Origin: Cephalotrichum gorgonifer | Lineage: Eukaryota > Ascomycota > Sordariomycetes > Microascales > Microascaceae | Assembly (NCBI GenBank): GCA_900312665.1 | Contig: ONZQ02000006.1 | Span: 1,131,517-1,191,638, forward strand | Direction of reading: 5' to 3' | Length of the DNA stretch: 60,122 nucleotides | Shown here: piece after piece, positions 33,986 through 46,956 of the stretch | Numbering within the stretch: the stretch's first letter is position 1 | Layout of the letters: the number at the start of each line of letters is the position of its first letter | Translations under genes and position numbers: made by a program | Notes under the pieces: model-generated | Database searches by the model: none | What the model saw: only the letters and a program-made list of their open reading frames with translations | Told to the model about the DNA's origin: nothing

Positions 33986-35318
33986 GTCGGGCCGTCCTCG
34001 TGCATTGCTCCGGCCTGTGAGGCCCAGAAGCGTGAGACGGTTGCTTCGGCTTGAATGACAATGGACGATGTCGAAGATGTGAGAGTGAGAGCGAATGACT
34101 GGTTTGGAGCAGTTTGGGTGGGTATATATTAGTAAGCCGGGCCCGTGCTTGGAATGATCTGAACGTCATGGCTGGTGGTGCAAGGGCCTTAGCTCCACTT
34201 TCAAACCTTCACGAGGAATGCCAGAGCTTAGAAATCATCAGCTCCACGAGCCTAAGATGCAGGGTGCGGTGAGGGCTGCCGGACTTGTCTCACAGTGGGC
34301 AAGCGTGAATTTACCCATACCCAGCCCACCACTTGGATAACGAACTGGAACAGCAGTACATGTGGCATGAGCTTTTTCTCGCAGGGCGTCGGTGGAACAT
34401 CATGTGCATGCTCGATATCGTCATTGTATATTGTCATAAATCTTTTGCTCCCAAATGCACACCAACCCTAAGGTCTATCGATCTCAGTGTCAGCGCTCTC
34501 CCAGTCGCCTATGCTTGAAGAGATCCCAGGTCGGGACCTTCGGGCTGTGGTTGTGCAAAGACCCAACACCGTATAGCTTTGTGTAGGAAGAGGCTATATA
34601 TACCGGTACTGTCGAAGCTAGATCAAGGTTCCATCCCACGAAACGCGGAGATAGACCCCCCTGTTCTAACCAGATTCTGACCTCATTGTTGATAAACATC
34701 ATAGTCCCCCTTTTTCTTTTTGAAAGCATGAACCAAGATCTCAAGCAGGCCACCGATTATACCAAAAGGATAGCTCGTTAGGCCACCAACCCATATGCCA
34801 TCAGAGAAGAACATGAGCGAGGGAAGAATGCGAGAATACAAGTGTATTGCCAGAGGGCATAGTGAGGTGTGAGAGAACGGTAGTGAGAGAAGAGCAGTGG
34901 GAGAAGAACGGTGAAGAGCACACCAACAGGATAGCAACATCCAAAAACGGCCTCCGAAGAGCCCCCAAAAGAAGCAGCCAAGACCAATTAATCCTCCACG
35001 CCACGGAACAAGCGGATCCAGTGAAGGGTATCAAGCATAATTTCATTTCCGAGCATCACAAAAATCCCATCCCAGTATCGCTAATCGCTATAAAGTGCCC
35101 CTTCCCAAGAAGGAAAAATGTCAACTCGCAAAATCCCCACCAAAGAAAATCCCAGAGAAAGGGCCAAAATAAAGACAAAAATGAGGACGATCGTGTATGC
35201 ATCCCAGGGAAACAACGGCAAAGAGCCGGTTCCAATCCCAAACTCCCAGAGAGAAAGAAAGAAGAAAAGCACGTGGATAACCTTCCCGGAAACTTCTCTA
35301 CCCGCTGAGAAAAAAAAC
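33986..35318. other. Spacer upstream of the Clr5 gene
   Basis: It contains the Clr5 promoter and the 3' region of the next - strand gene. No codon-biased frame is seen. Confidence 0.5.
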
Positions 35319-37163
35319 CTAGGAGCTGATAACGAGGTTCCCGCCCCTCGTGATGGTAGCCCCAGTATGCCCCATCAGCATAATGCAGTCGTTAGCCTCC
35401 TCCTCCTCCTCCTCCTTTTCTCCCCGGGCATGCGCCTGCATGCTCCGCTTCGGCCCTGTTTTGCCCCACATCTTCTTCGGCTCTTCCTCGCCGTATCCGT
35501 CAGGGTTATAAGGCCGATCGATGAAGACCTCCTTCCCCTTCTGCCTCCCCTTGCTCCCCTGTTCGAGGAGGCACTCGCACGGCTGCTCCCCGTCCGGGCA
35601 CCTCGTCAAGAGGCCGCCCTCTCGCTCCCAGAACTCGGACCGCGGGTCCAGGACATCCAGCCCCGGCTCCCTCAGCCCGGCTTCAAGACAAAGGTCCTCC
35701 TAACGCCTCCCAGCCTTGAGCAGCTTCGTCCTCAGCCACAGTATGAACGACGTCCACGCCGACGCGGTCCTCCTCTTCGCGGACCTCACCCTCCTCGGCG
35801 ATTCCAGCTCGTTCTCGTAGTCTCGACCATCCTCGTATTCCCCGCCGGGGACCTCGGCTCCCGGCGGGTAGCCCCCGATCTTTTCCCCGTCGGAGGCGAG
35901 GTCGCTCACTGTATTCGCCGTGTCCCTCCTGGAGTACGACGGCCTCATCATATCCATGCTGCAGCTCTTGTTGCTCGTGCTGTTCCGCCCCCCGCTGATG
36001 CTGTGTTTCTGTCGCTTTGCGATCTTCTGCGCTTCACGCTCCACGGCCGTGTCGCGCCTCCGCGCGGCCTTCTCGTCGCGCGCCGCCTGCTTCAGCGCCT
36101 CCTTGTCCTCGAACTGTCGTCGCGCCTCGCGGATCTGTGCCTGCCTGGCCGCCGTGTCGAGCTCGGAGCGGGAGCGGAGCCGGAAGTTCATCTCGAGCGA
36201 GCTGCGGATGGGAGACGTGAGGGACGATGGCGCGACGGACGACGTGGGGGATGTAATGAACTGCGGGGATGCGAGGGATTGGCTCGGCGCTGCCGTTGCC
36301 GCCGTGGTGGTGGTGGGGGTTGCGTTGGTAGTAGCGGCGATGCTTGCCGCCGTGGGTGAGTCGATATTTGTCGACGATAGGATGTTCAATCGCAGGTCGG
36401 ACCTGCTCGCCTGCCCGAGGCGCGTTGTGTTCGACAGACCTGTGTTTACTCGTAGTGGGCCACTGGTAGAGGGGAGGTCCGTCTGCGAATCCGACCTTTG
36501 ACTCGCGAGGGAGGGCCGTCGTAGGGACGGAGGCTGGGGCGCGAAATTGCGCAGGCTGAGGTTATGCGGGTCGAGGTCGTCGTCGCCCTCGGTGATGGTG
36601 GGGGAGTAGTCGCGTGCGTGGCTATTGGATATGTCCAAGGACGCGAGGGAGTTTGCGTAGGAGAGTGGCGGGGTCGAGGCACGCGGCGTCTGCTGGAACG
36701 GGTGTACAAACGTCCCGCCCGCGCGGGGCCCACTGGCAGACGTGGCGACGGAGACGTGCGATGTCCCACTGGCGCTCCGCGTGTGCGAGTACTTCCTGCT
36801 CCCGTAGCTTGTGCCGCTGTTGAGGTCGGTTGCCGAGAGACTGAAGCTCACGTCTTTGCCGCCTCGGCTGGGCTCGTACAGCCCCAGCCCCCCGGCTCCA
36901 GTCCCGGCCCCGGCGCCTATCCTCCCCGAGAAGCTGTCGTTGGGTCGCGTGAACGGGGAGGCCTTTGCTCCAGCCGACCCACCAGACGCACCCCAGCCGT
37001 GGTTCCCGTAGTGTATGGCGTCCTCCCACCCGCGGTCGAGGTCGAGCGAGTTCTTCTCCGAATGGGACGTCTTCTTCAGTATGGGCTTCATGGCTGCTTT
37101 ACTTCTCGATTTCGATATCCTGTTTGTCGGTCCCATAACCGACAGATCCGTGAAGGAAGTCAT
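35319..37163 (-). CDS. Disordered conserved-type protein; last intron may contain the apparent stop
   Basis: The start is the ATG at 37163 (MTSFTDLSVMGP). The head KPILKKTSHSEKNSLDLDRGW, then DVSFSLSATDLN, KYSHTRSASGTSH and FVHPFQQTPRASTPPLSYANS recall a conserved uncharacterised protein of filamentous ascomycetes. The rest is serine/threonine-rich, with a basic coiled-coil-like stretch (RQAQIREARRQFEDKEALKQ). Read straight through, the frame ends at TAG 35702-35700 after SFILWLRTKLLKAGRR (487 residues). The same frame continues for 126 more codons with strongly G/C-ending codons (RSEFWEREGG, PYNPDGYGEEEPKKMW, a run of Glu, ending NLVISS at 35319). A 90-base intron, 35789-35700, with GTGAGG donor, CTGAG branch-like site and the TAG itself as acceptor, joins the parts in phase 0 and gives 584 residues. 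Either intron retention or splicing is possible. Function is unknown. Confidence 0.7.
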
Positions 37164-40100
37164 GACGGGTGGTGTGTTTCTCCTTCCCTCTCGCCTCTGC
37201 GCCCTCCCACTTTCTTATAGAATCTCGATCGGTTGGGTCAACACCTTTCCTGGCACCCTATAACTTCCCTTTCCTCCGACCTTTGAGGGAAGCTGGGTTT
37301 TCCGGTCTCCAGACGCCGAGAAACATCCAACGCGGTTCTCTGGATACGACCTCGCAAGTGTTTGTTTGCCTTGGAAGGGTCGAGGAAACCGATGCAAAGA
37401 GAAATCGACGTCGCTTCGGCCCGGGGACGGAGGGTCTGCGAGGATCGGCGTCGGCTCGGCTATCTAAAACAGATATGTTCGAGTGTTGTTATAGGTTGTC
37501 GAGGAGGAGCCACTGCGACATATAGAAGAGCTCTGTCAACAGCAAGAGGTCGCAGAGGAACGGAGTGTCTGGGGTGAGGACCGTTGATCCGTTCACAATG
37601 ATGGGGGGGAAAGACAGGGGGGGTAGGTATATAGAGCTAGGGGATGGTCTCGGGTCCGGACAGCTCGGGAGCTGGAATGGGTTCAGCGGCGAGAGCTGTG
37701 TAGAAGTATGAGTAGGAATGGTGTCGAGGTGTCGCGCGGCATCTCTCTTTCGTCAAGCCCCTATTGCGTCGTACGAGGATAAGATGGGGCGGAGATGATA
37801 GCTTCGTGAGCTGGTCGATCGAAGTGGATTCCAATTTCGTTACGTCGTCATGGTCGTGGCTCTCAATCACCACAACAGCAATTTGGTAATAGGCGAGGCG
37901 GGGCCGTGGAGGGGACACGAGGAAATGAGGAATGGGCGGAGAACGAACAAGGGTAAGGAAGGTATTGGATTTGGAGATGACGAATGGTTTTGTTTATTGG
38001 TGACACTGCCCACACCCTGACGACAACACATTACAACATTGAAGGAGGAGGGCCAAGGCGGAGTTGACCTGGTGCTTCGACGAGAAAGTCTCTCAGGTAA
38101 GCGGGCCGTTTCTGGCTATACGTAGATTCCATTGTGGTTTGTTGTTGTCACTCTCGTCTCGGGGTGAGCGAAAGGGTGTGAGATGAGCCGGACGTTTGGT
38201 ACCCAGTACGAGAACGAGAACGAGCCGAGCGGGGGGGGTAGGGAGGTACTATTCCGCATGTGGGTTATCCAATAGCGCCTTCCATGCCTGCAATTAGTCT
38301 GCGGGGAGGGGGGGTTCGGGGGGCGTCTAGGGGGTAGTGGGGGGGTACGGGAGGGGGGGTAGAAGGGGGGCGGGTGGGGACGGGTGGAGAGCACCAGCTG
38401 GCTGGGCGGTGGACGGACGGATCGACGAAGCCGGCCGGGGCCACCAAACGAGTACTGGTACTCAGAGCTGTTGTCGTTATTAGGAGATGAGATGGCCGAT
38501 ACGGAGGATACAAAGTAAGTATCCTGTTCGTACTCGGACCGGTTTACAGTTTACAGTTTGCTCTTGTCTCGAGTTTAATCGGTTCGTAATTGACAGTGCA
38601 AGTACAAGTAGTTGCCACAAACTTGTATTATCCTGCTTGGCAGTGGAGGATAGGTGGATGAGTGGCTCAGCGGCGATTACTACTTTGTACGAGTAAAGGA
38701 TGTATTAGGCGTACTGTAATCCCGTACTAGTACCCGTCTACTCGTATCTCGGAATGGACGGCCAAGCTTGTTCCAACTTGGAGAGAGCGGTCACCAGTCG
38801 CCCAGCTCGGAATCCTCGTTACATCGCCTCCCGCATCAGATGGGCCTGCCACGCCAGTGGAGAGTGCATCTCCGAGTACTTGCATCCATTGGACGCTGAG
38901 TTGTGCTCCGCCTTTGGGGCTCTCCGTCCGCAGTGAGCAGTTTCCAGAGATAGTATTCATTGCACGCAGCATATGTACAAGAGTCAGCCTCGCAGCTTCG
39001 TGGCGGTCAACGCCGCAAAAAGCCCAGCTGCAGCGATCCAATTGAGGGGTCGCCAAACGGGCAAAAAGAAAAAAAAAATTGGCTGGGGGCGGGGAAACAG
39101 CACCAGTGCGAGTACAGCCGATTGTCTCGCGGGAGTGGTGAACAAAACCGGAGTGCTCAGAGACAAAAAAAGGTTTGAGCAAAGATACTAACCCATCTCG
39201 CATGTCTTGTCTGAGATTTTTAGCTCCTGGAAGTCCGTATAAAGCCTTGATTTTCTGAGGATTGACTACCACGAGTGGGTAACTCCACCTTCGCCGGGCT
39301 GTTAAGCTTGACGATAATGATGCTGATATGGGAGACACGCATAGAGGCGCGCTTGTTCTTTGAAGAATGAAGATGGGGACGCCGAAGCTTGTCTCAGAGG
39401 CCAGGCAAGACCATTTACGAGCTGGCTTATCACCGCTGGTGTCTGTCCTGTCCAAGCATGGAGAAATAAGTATTACATGTATGGAACGGTGTACGGAGTA
39501 CTTGTAGCTGTGGGGCCTCAATTATTCCCCCGCGCCTTCCCTTTAAGTCCAATCCTCCTGGCTTGGGTCTGTTCTCGGCCCGTGCCCCTCCCTGTGTACT
39601 CGTACTCTGGATCCCGAATATTGAGCTGGGCCTCATAGCAAGGATGTACAGAAGTGATAGAAGGCGAGGAATATGTATTTTTGTGTGTTTTCTGTTTTTA
39701 TTTATGAGCGAGGGGACGGTACCGCAACCACAACCGCTCAAAGCCCATATGCGCGACTCGAATGATATATGCGCGACTCTGAACGTATGACGGATGCGAA
39801 GCAGGAAACGCATGTACCACCAACCCGAGACAACAGTTCAGGAGCACATGGGGGTAAAGAAGAGGGAAAGTTCAACCGCACAAGCGCAAACGACATGTGA
39901 GCACGGCGGGGAGGGGGGCGGGCAAGGGAGAGTACTGTTCCGGCACGGACGGACGAGCCAAGGAAGCGGGGAAGAATACATGGCTCTTTCAGTCCGGAAT
40001 ACCCCGTGCCCCGTTCCTAGTACTCGTGCCTTGATACACGGCTTCAGATTGCCGCTTGTATCTCTCAGACTCTGCCCCTCCCACCGCCCCGCGTCGTCCG

Positions 40101-43100
40101 TGTTGTCTGTCCATTCGTTAAATCTCTCAAAGTGAGCGAGGGAGGAGGAGGGGGGCGGGTACTAAGTTTAATACTTGTACTCGTATAGAGACAACGAGGA
40201 GACGGGGCACAGGAGCCCAGATCTTACTCCCGCGAGAGTAGTTTCCTTCTAGCATTGATTTGATTTGCCATCGATTGCTATTCAGCGCGGCTGCGGTCGC
40301 GTTGAGGCTCGGCCCCGGAATACGAGGCGGCAGGATATATACATATATATGTGTCGGGAGGATAGATGAATACTTGGTGTTGAGCAGGTATAGCACGTTT
40401 CCAGCAATGAACGGGGCGACGGTTATCCACATTGCACCTACATGGGCAAGATCGACTTAGCGAATACCTTATCTCGCGCAATGCGACTTCACCGGGCCGG
40501 CTCGGATAACAGAAAAAATGGGCCGTGTGCGGCCCCCCCGTCCTAAAGTGTATGTCTCTGATTGATCCAAGCAGCTCGTACTGGTATTCAGACCCGTGCC
40601 TTGCCTTTATTTTCCCCTTTCGTGTCGTGCCCCTGGCGATTTCAACCCGTACCTGAACTACAATATATAGAACATAGACATCAATCAATTCCGGTCTCAC
40701 AGGCGAAAGCGAGACCCCGGTCCCCTCCCCCCCAAAAATAAAGAAGGGATCAGCCTGGACAATCCCCGGCATGCCGCTCTCAGACTCGGGGTTTCTTCGA
40801 TCTCGGAGGGAGGGGGTAGGTTTCTCGATGATCACAGGATTAGGGTCCCTCGCGCTAATGCAGCCTCTCATGCACACGTACGTGCTAAGGTTTGTACGTG
40901 CAGTCGTGATCGGGGATACTTGTCCAAACCGTCGACAAGAAGCAGCTGGGACAGTGTTTAATAGGTGAGAAGGAGTTACCCCCCCCCTACACCGCACTTG
41001 AGGGTCGAGGTTTCTCCTTGTGCCGGTGGCTCCGGTTGACACGCCCGAAGATCTTGATAAGCATCTATCACGCCGGATTTCCGATCCACCGAGTCTGCCT
41101 GTTTTGCAAAAGCCGTTCTCATACGGCCGTCGTCTTAGCCGCTATACCTACACTTGCTCGGATCCATCTCCCTAGAGCGTCATCCACAAAAACGCCGGCT
41201 CCGACCCGAGATATCGAGTACAAGTGGAATTTCAAAGGACTGCGGGGAAGGTAGGATTAGAACAGTGGAAGATGCCATCCAGCCCTTAACATTGTCTGCC
41301 TGCGACCGCACGAACCATCACATGGTCCCCAGCGTCTCTTCCCCTCCCGTTTTCTTTCCCTCCCCGCCGCAGGGATACCTACCCCGCGGTAACACTCTCT
41401 CTCCCCGCCCAAGAAACCAAATAACTACCCAAACGCGGATTGTTTCGCGCAGGATATCACCCGAACTCACCTGACCTCAGACGGAATATCGACCGGGCCC
41501 CGCGAATCCTCCAATCCCCCAGCCCCAGGTGGTTAAAAGCCACAATCCAATCCAACAATACATGTATTTCCCATACCCCCACCATGGATGGCATGGCGAC
41601 GGGAAGGAGGCAGCCCACGAGGGAGAATGACGCGCATGTCCCCTTGAGGCCCTTTGACGTCCCCGCCAAACTCGCGGCGGGACCAGAGAAAAGATCAGAG
41701 CATGCCGCCACCGCAAAATAAGCATATTACCTCGTCTGTCGCCAATACTCCCGAGGAACCCCTCCCTCCTGAGAGGGGAAATAATGATTACATGTTTGTG
41801 GTGGCGGTCAAGAATTCAAAAATCCCCCACACACCACCACCCCCAAGAGGTTCGACTCTCCCATCCGGCGTTCCCGGTTTCGCTGCCGGCTTTCTTGCCT
41901 TTTTCTTTGCCATCCTGCGGCTGTGCAACCCATCTTACTACATAACGAGTCATATCCGCCACCTGCACCCAGAGGGCCTCAAGAAGGGCACACGTAGCTA
42001 GAATCGGTGAAGCATCCGGCTTGGTAGCTCCTTGGCCCCCCCCCCTTGGCTCTTGGGTCTTGGCTTGGCTTCTCATCTGTCTTGGTATCGTTCGACCTGA
42101 CATTGTGTGGCCGCACAAGGTGGCGGGTTCACATGTTTCGTTTCGTTTCGGACAACACGACGAGTGCGAAAGGTCCGACAAGGGGACCTAAGGGGGGAGG
42201 GTTCAGTTTCACCTCGGAGCGCTTGTCCGACCATGAGCTCCCTCTGCCAAACTGAGCCTACGTATGCATGTAATACTAACTAGCGTCTATCATCGTGAGG
42301 CTTCTGGAATCCTGTTAACTCGCCGCCCCTATAAGCCACTCGTACCGACTTCTAGATCATCGGCCGCGTCAGCGCCCCTACGGCTCTGGGTGGCTGTGGC
42401 CTTCACGAAGCCCCTCGGCCGCCTCAGGTCGTCCACTTCACGCCGTAAGATCGTCCCCTTTGCGCCTTACCTCGGTCATTGCGCGATCTAGGTTGCTCCA
42501 ACAGTTAGGTCCCTCGGCGCGGGCGGTCAGGATAGATCTTGGTGATTGTTGTCGGACGTAGCCAACTTCGAGATAGAGTTCGGTTCCGGCGTTCTTGTTG
42601 ATGGCTCTCGGTCCCTGGCGACGACTGAGAACATGCCGACCAGATCCTTGTAGACTGATGGCCGAGGACTGTGAGATTGCTCTGCTCTGCTCTCCCGGGT
42701 AACACACTTGGGAATAGTAACATTACCCTAAATGTCTGTCAGTCACGCAGACGGTATCTGGAGTATCTCGTATCTAGCATAGGTCTTCCTGAATACGAGG
42801 TAGACCCGGGGGTAGACCTGGCCTGTATACCGAACCTCATCCGTCCCGAACTCCTTCAAGACCTCTAGCCATCCAACCTCAACCAACACCCTCTCAAAAT
42901 CCTCCCCTACCTATCAACTCCCAGACAAGCTAGCAACACAAGGTAGGAACAGGGCACGTAAGCTCTACAGCGACGAGAAGAGTGTATTAAAATTGACAGG
43001 ACCAGTATGAATGAGCAGTATGAACAACATCAACAGCAAACAAGTCCAAAAAAAACAAGGAGAAAAGAAGAAAAAAAAAGCCGCATCCCTTCTCCCCTCC

Positions 43101-43403
43101 CAACCCCTTTCAGACGCCATATAACGCCCTGACGCATATTATGTGTTTCTGACTGGCTGACTGCGGAGCACCCTGCTGCTCCGCGAAATATCCCTAACAC
43201 CCACTTTGCATTCTATGATCCTCAACATGAGATGGGGAAGATTCGAACAACACACACGACCCGGGGGGTTTCCCTTTCCCTTGCTATGCACAGTTTCCCA
43301 ACCTCCCCTCCAAAAAAAAACAACCTCGGATGGCCACTCCTGTATTCCAGAATAAACACCCTCTGTAATGGGCGCATGAAAAACATTATAGACAACATCC
43401 ACC
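37164..43403. other. 6.2-kb gene-free stretch
   Basis: It separates the disordered-protein gene (-) from the kinase gene (-). The long open frames here, such as - strand 38727-39521 and 40278-41042, show no codon bias, no family resemblance and no splice structure. Many short near-palindromic motifs built on TACTTGTA/TACTCGTA occur (38450-38463, 38711-38748, 40167-40184). It may contain the long promoter of the 35319-37163 gene and the 3' region of the kinase gene. No tRNA or other RNA is recognised. Confidence 0.5.
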
Positions 43404-46400
43404 TCACCTATCATCGCCAACCCGTGCCTTCCCACGCCTCCTGAAGAAGTCCATCACCCTCTTTGCGGCCCCGCTACTCCCCTCGCGCCCCGGATGATCG
43501 TCGTACGCATCAAATCGCTTTGTCTTCTGCAGCACGCCCTTGCCGCTCTTGGCGGTCCCAAGGCGCCCCCCGTCGTACCCTTCCGACTGCGAGAAACCAC
43601 CCTGGTAAGGCGACCCGGCTGCCTGGTAAGATGGGCGGCCTTGGTACACATCGACCGACGGGTCTGACCCCGTGTTCAGTCCAGAGTGCTGTTGCATGTA
43701 TCGAGGGACCGCGCTCGGCCGTCCAGCATCGTACTGCGCGGGCCCGTGCTGCGACGTCGACTGGAGCTGCGGCTGACTCTGATACATCCGGTCGTTCGCC
43801 TCCCGCTCTCTTCGGTACTGGGCCTGCATCTGGTCATAAATGGGTGTGTTCTTCGGAGCCCCCGAGTTCCCGCCTTGTTGGACTTGGCTTGGCAAGGACT
43901 GGTGTGAGTTCCTGTCCGGTGCAAGCCCGATAGCCTTCGTGATAGACGGGATGAGGGAGAAACGCCTGTTCGACTTTTCCTGAGGCTCCTGAGACTCGGT
44001 CACACTGCCGCTTCGCTTCTTGCCGAGGCCGATAGAGAACGACCGCCTCGACTGCCTCGAATCAATGGATTGCCGTGGCTCGTCGCCCATCATCTTGGTA
44101 TTGGCCATGCTGAGGGGCGGATACTTCCTGTCGTTCTTCTCAGCCGGCGCATCCGTTCGCTTGCGACCCTTTCCGAAGAGAGACCCGCTACGTCCGAGGA
44201 GCTTCGAGCTAATGTCTCCAATGGTACTAGACCGCTTGTGCCCCTTCACCTCTACCGGCGGGGTCGCAGTGCCGTCGGGTGAGAAGCCGGAGACCCTGGC
44301 AAACTTGGACGGAACACTGGGGTGGCCGTCCGACGTCGTCGGCTGCTGAATACGTCCTTGAGCGTTCGTTCCCGCCATGGTAGGTGGTGCGGGCTGGCCA
44401 TATGTGCTGCGACCGGCAGCAGTAAAGCCCAACGATGCGGACGACTGTATTGAGCCACTTGTCTGCGGTCGTGCCAGTGTCTGGGGAGTGCCGGCGGCAG
44501 TGGTGGCATTGGATGCGTTTGTGTTCTCGGGTCGCTCACGGGTCGGCCTCGAGGCACCCATAGCTTGCAAAGACAGCTGCGGTTGGTGGTGCGAAGCTGC
44601 CGTCTGTCTCGACGATATGTTGCCGTAGGCGTCGTTTGCCGCCGGGGGATCCCTGGGAAGTGGCTTTTCCTTTGCTGAGGACGAGACCGCACGGGTGGCC
44701 TCCACCGGACCTTCACCTCGCTGCCTAGACTGGCCGGCCAAGGTGTACTCTCCGCGCTGGGTCGCCGTCGTAGGCGCAACATACTCGACCTGCACAGTTC
44801 GGCGCTTGGCATCCTTTTGAGCCTTGGCGGCGGCGGCGGCCTCTTCGTCGTCAACATTACCGTGCTTCGTAGCCAAGCCCCCGACGGCTGACGGGGTGCT
44901 GCCAGTCTTAGGTTTCGCCGCGTTGCGCACGGAAGCGCTCCTTGCCATTCCTTGCGCGCCCGGCTCGTCCTCGGCTGGCACCGTGGTGTTCTGGATATCC
45001 GTAGGGGTCGTCGTGCTGCTGGTGATAACCCTGACAACGCTCGCGTACTCGCTCAGCCAGCTGTGGCGCGCCACCTCGAAGAGATCGGCACGTTTCCGGG
45101 GGTTGGGAACAAGGATTCGTCGGAGGAGATCACGAGCGTGGGGAGACACGTATTCGGGGAACGTCAGCGGGGTCTGGACGATGTATTTATAGAGGAGGTT
45201 GATGTTGTCGCCTTCGGGGTTGGCTGGGTCGTCGTCGAAGGGTAAGTAGCCCGCAAGCATGGCATACTGATAGTCGGTTAGTGTATTGTCAGCCACTCGC
45301 TAGATCGCGAACAGCATGTCCGACGGTTCTTAACCGCTCCATTGGCCGGGGACGGGGAGGTATGGGAGAAGGGATACTTACCAAGATGACGCCGCAACTC
45401 CACACGTCGACCTTCCGGCCGGTATACACGGAGTCGCTCACGACTAGTTCGGGCGCAGCATAACAAGGGCTGCCACAACTAGTCTGCATCAAATCGCCGC
45501 GTCGAACGCCGCTTTTCGTCATCTTGTCTAGCCCGCGTCTCTTGATGAACTCGCGATCACTCAGATTCATCTCCTCCTCCTCGGTAAGCTCATCCCTGGG
45601 ATCAAAGTTATTCGCGAAGCCAAAGTCCGTGATGATGATGTTGCGGTGGCGGTCCAGCAGGAGGTTCTCGAGCTTCAGATCGCGATGCACTATGCCCTTC
45701 TTGTGCAAGTAGCCGACACCAGAAATGAGCTGGGCGAATAGCCGGCGCGCGGCGTTATCCTTGAGGTACCGATGGTTCAGGATGTAATCGAAGAGCTCGC
45801 CTCCCGACGCGTATTCGAGCACGATTCCTATCCGGGTATCGTCGCCAATCATGTCGTAAAGGTGAACAATGTTGGGGTGTTGTAGTGATCTGAGGATATT
45901 GACCTCCCTGTGGATTTTGGCAAGCCTCGAGGGATTGTTCCCGAGACTCTCCTTCTTGATGATCTTGATAGCGACCTAAACAACAGAGGTGCTGGTTAGC
46001 GACCTTATATCTAGGCTCACAAGTGAAAATGGAGAGGGCATCATCTCCATTGATAACCATGGGCAAGTTTGACATACCTGAACTTTATCTTCCTGCTTCC
46101 ACGCAAGGCGGACCTTGCCGAACTCTCCCTCTCCGATGACATTGCCAAGTATGTAATCGCTGAATTTGGTGTCCTTGTCCCGTTTGCTTGCTCGGTGGTC
46201 GTGCCTGCTGCGTCCACCTCGGCGCGCTGGATCTGCCGGATCAGCCATCCCTACAACAGGGGGAGTTGCAGCATCATCCAGGTAAGCGGCATCATTTGCG
46301 TTGGGACGCTCAGCCAAGGTTTGTGTGGGAGGGGCCGTACGGCCGTCCCGACTGCTGCTGGCGTGTGGTGTAGAGTCCTGCGTCATCTGCGGATGTTGTC

Positions 46401-46956
46401 TCCGACGGCCGGATGATGCCCTTGCATCATCGGCTGCACCTACAGCGAGGTCCTCGACATTACCATTCAGCGGTGTGCGAGGCGGCTCGGGCTGTCGAGC
46501 CTGTCTCGGGGAAGCAGTGGAGCGCTCGTTTGAAGGCGCAGCTCGCCGGGGAGCTTCGGAAACGCCCGGCGCGTTCTGGTTGGAGGAGGTTCTTGGGGGT
46601 GCAATAGGGGCGGCGTTACGTCTGCGGTCGGGCGTGTGCGACTGGTACTCGGGCGAGGCCGCGGCAGCCGAGGCCGAGCTGGCAATCGTTGTTCGCGACG
46701 CCATATCGCGATTGGAGGCTGAGCTAGGTGGAGTAGAAATAATTGACGCGCTGAGTCCGTCGGTGCCGCCACGGGAGGCCCGGGGAGCGTGTTTCGAGGA
46801 TGAAGGTCTAGCGGGTGATGAGGTTTGCTGGGTCGTGTGGTAGGTCTCCCCGTACGGGGATGACATATACGGTAGGCCGGAGCTCGACGTCGAGATTAAG
46901 GGTGATGTCGAGAGGCTCGGCGGTTGATGGGGGGCTGTCTGTAGGGCCGTGGACAT
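43404..46956 (-). CDS. Kin4/Frk1-type serine/threonine protein kinase (CAMK-like)
   Basis: Relatives are yeast Kin4, the spindle-position checkpoint kinase, and Aspergillus KfsA, which acts at septa and spindle poles. Three exons (46956-46078, 45975-45382, 45266-43404) with introns of 102 and 115 bases (GTATGT and GTAAGT donors, TTTAG and CAG acceptors; both phase 0) give 1,111 residues. After a disordered head (to about 265) comes the kinase domain: GEGEFGKV glycine loop, VAIK lysine (about 297), HRDLKLEN (about 390), ITDFGF (about 409). An activation segment lengthened by an acidic insertion follows, then the threonine-bearing TSCGSPCYAAPE shared by Kin4 kinases, MLAGYLPFDDDP and LLRRILVPNPRKRADL. 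The very long C-tail is disordered, with basic patches (HKRSSTIGDISSKLL; RVMDFFRRRGKARV at the end). All catalytic residues are present. Confidence 0.95.

Noticed and set aside
35700..35702. Programmed stop-codon readthrough
   Set aside because: The context TAG-GAG is not the leaky TGA-CTA type known in fungi; splicing explains the downstream frame better.
35118..36359. A 413-codon open frame on the + strand
   Set aside because: It is antisense to the - strand gene at 35319-37163, proline/arginine/leucine-rich as expected of the complement of G/C-ending codons, and starts in lysine-rich low-complexity sequence.
38727..39521. A 264-codon open frame on the - strand
   Set aside because: No codon-position bias, no recognisable motif and no plausible start or splice context; a chance open frame.
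41849..41858. GGTTCGACTC, resembling a tRNA T-loop
   Set aside because: No acceptor stem, D-arm or anticodon arm can be built around it.
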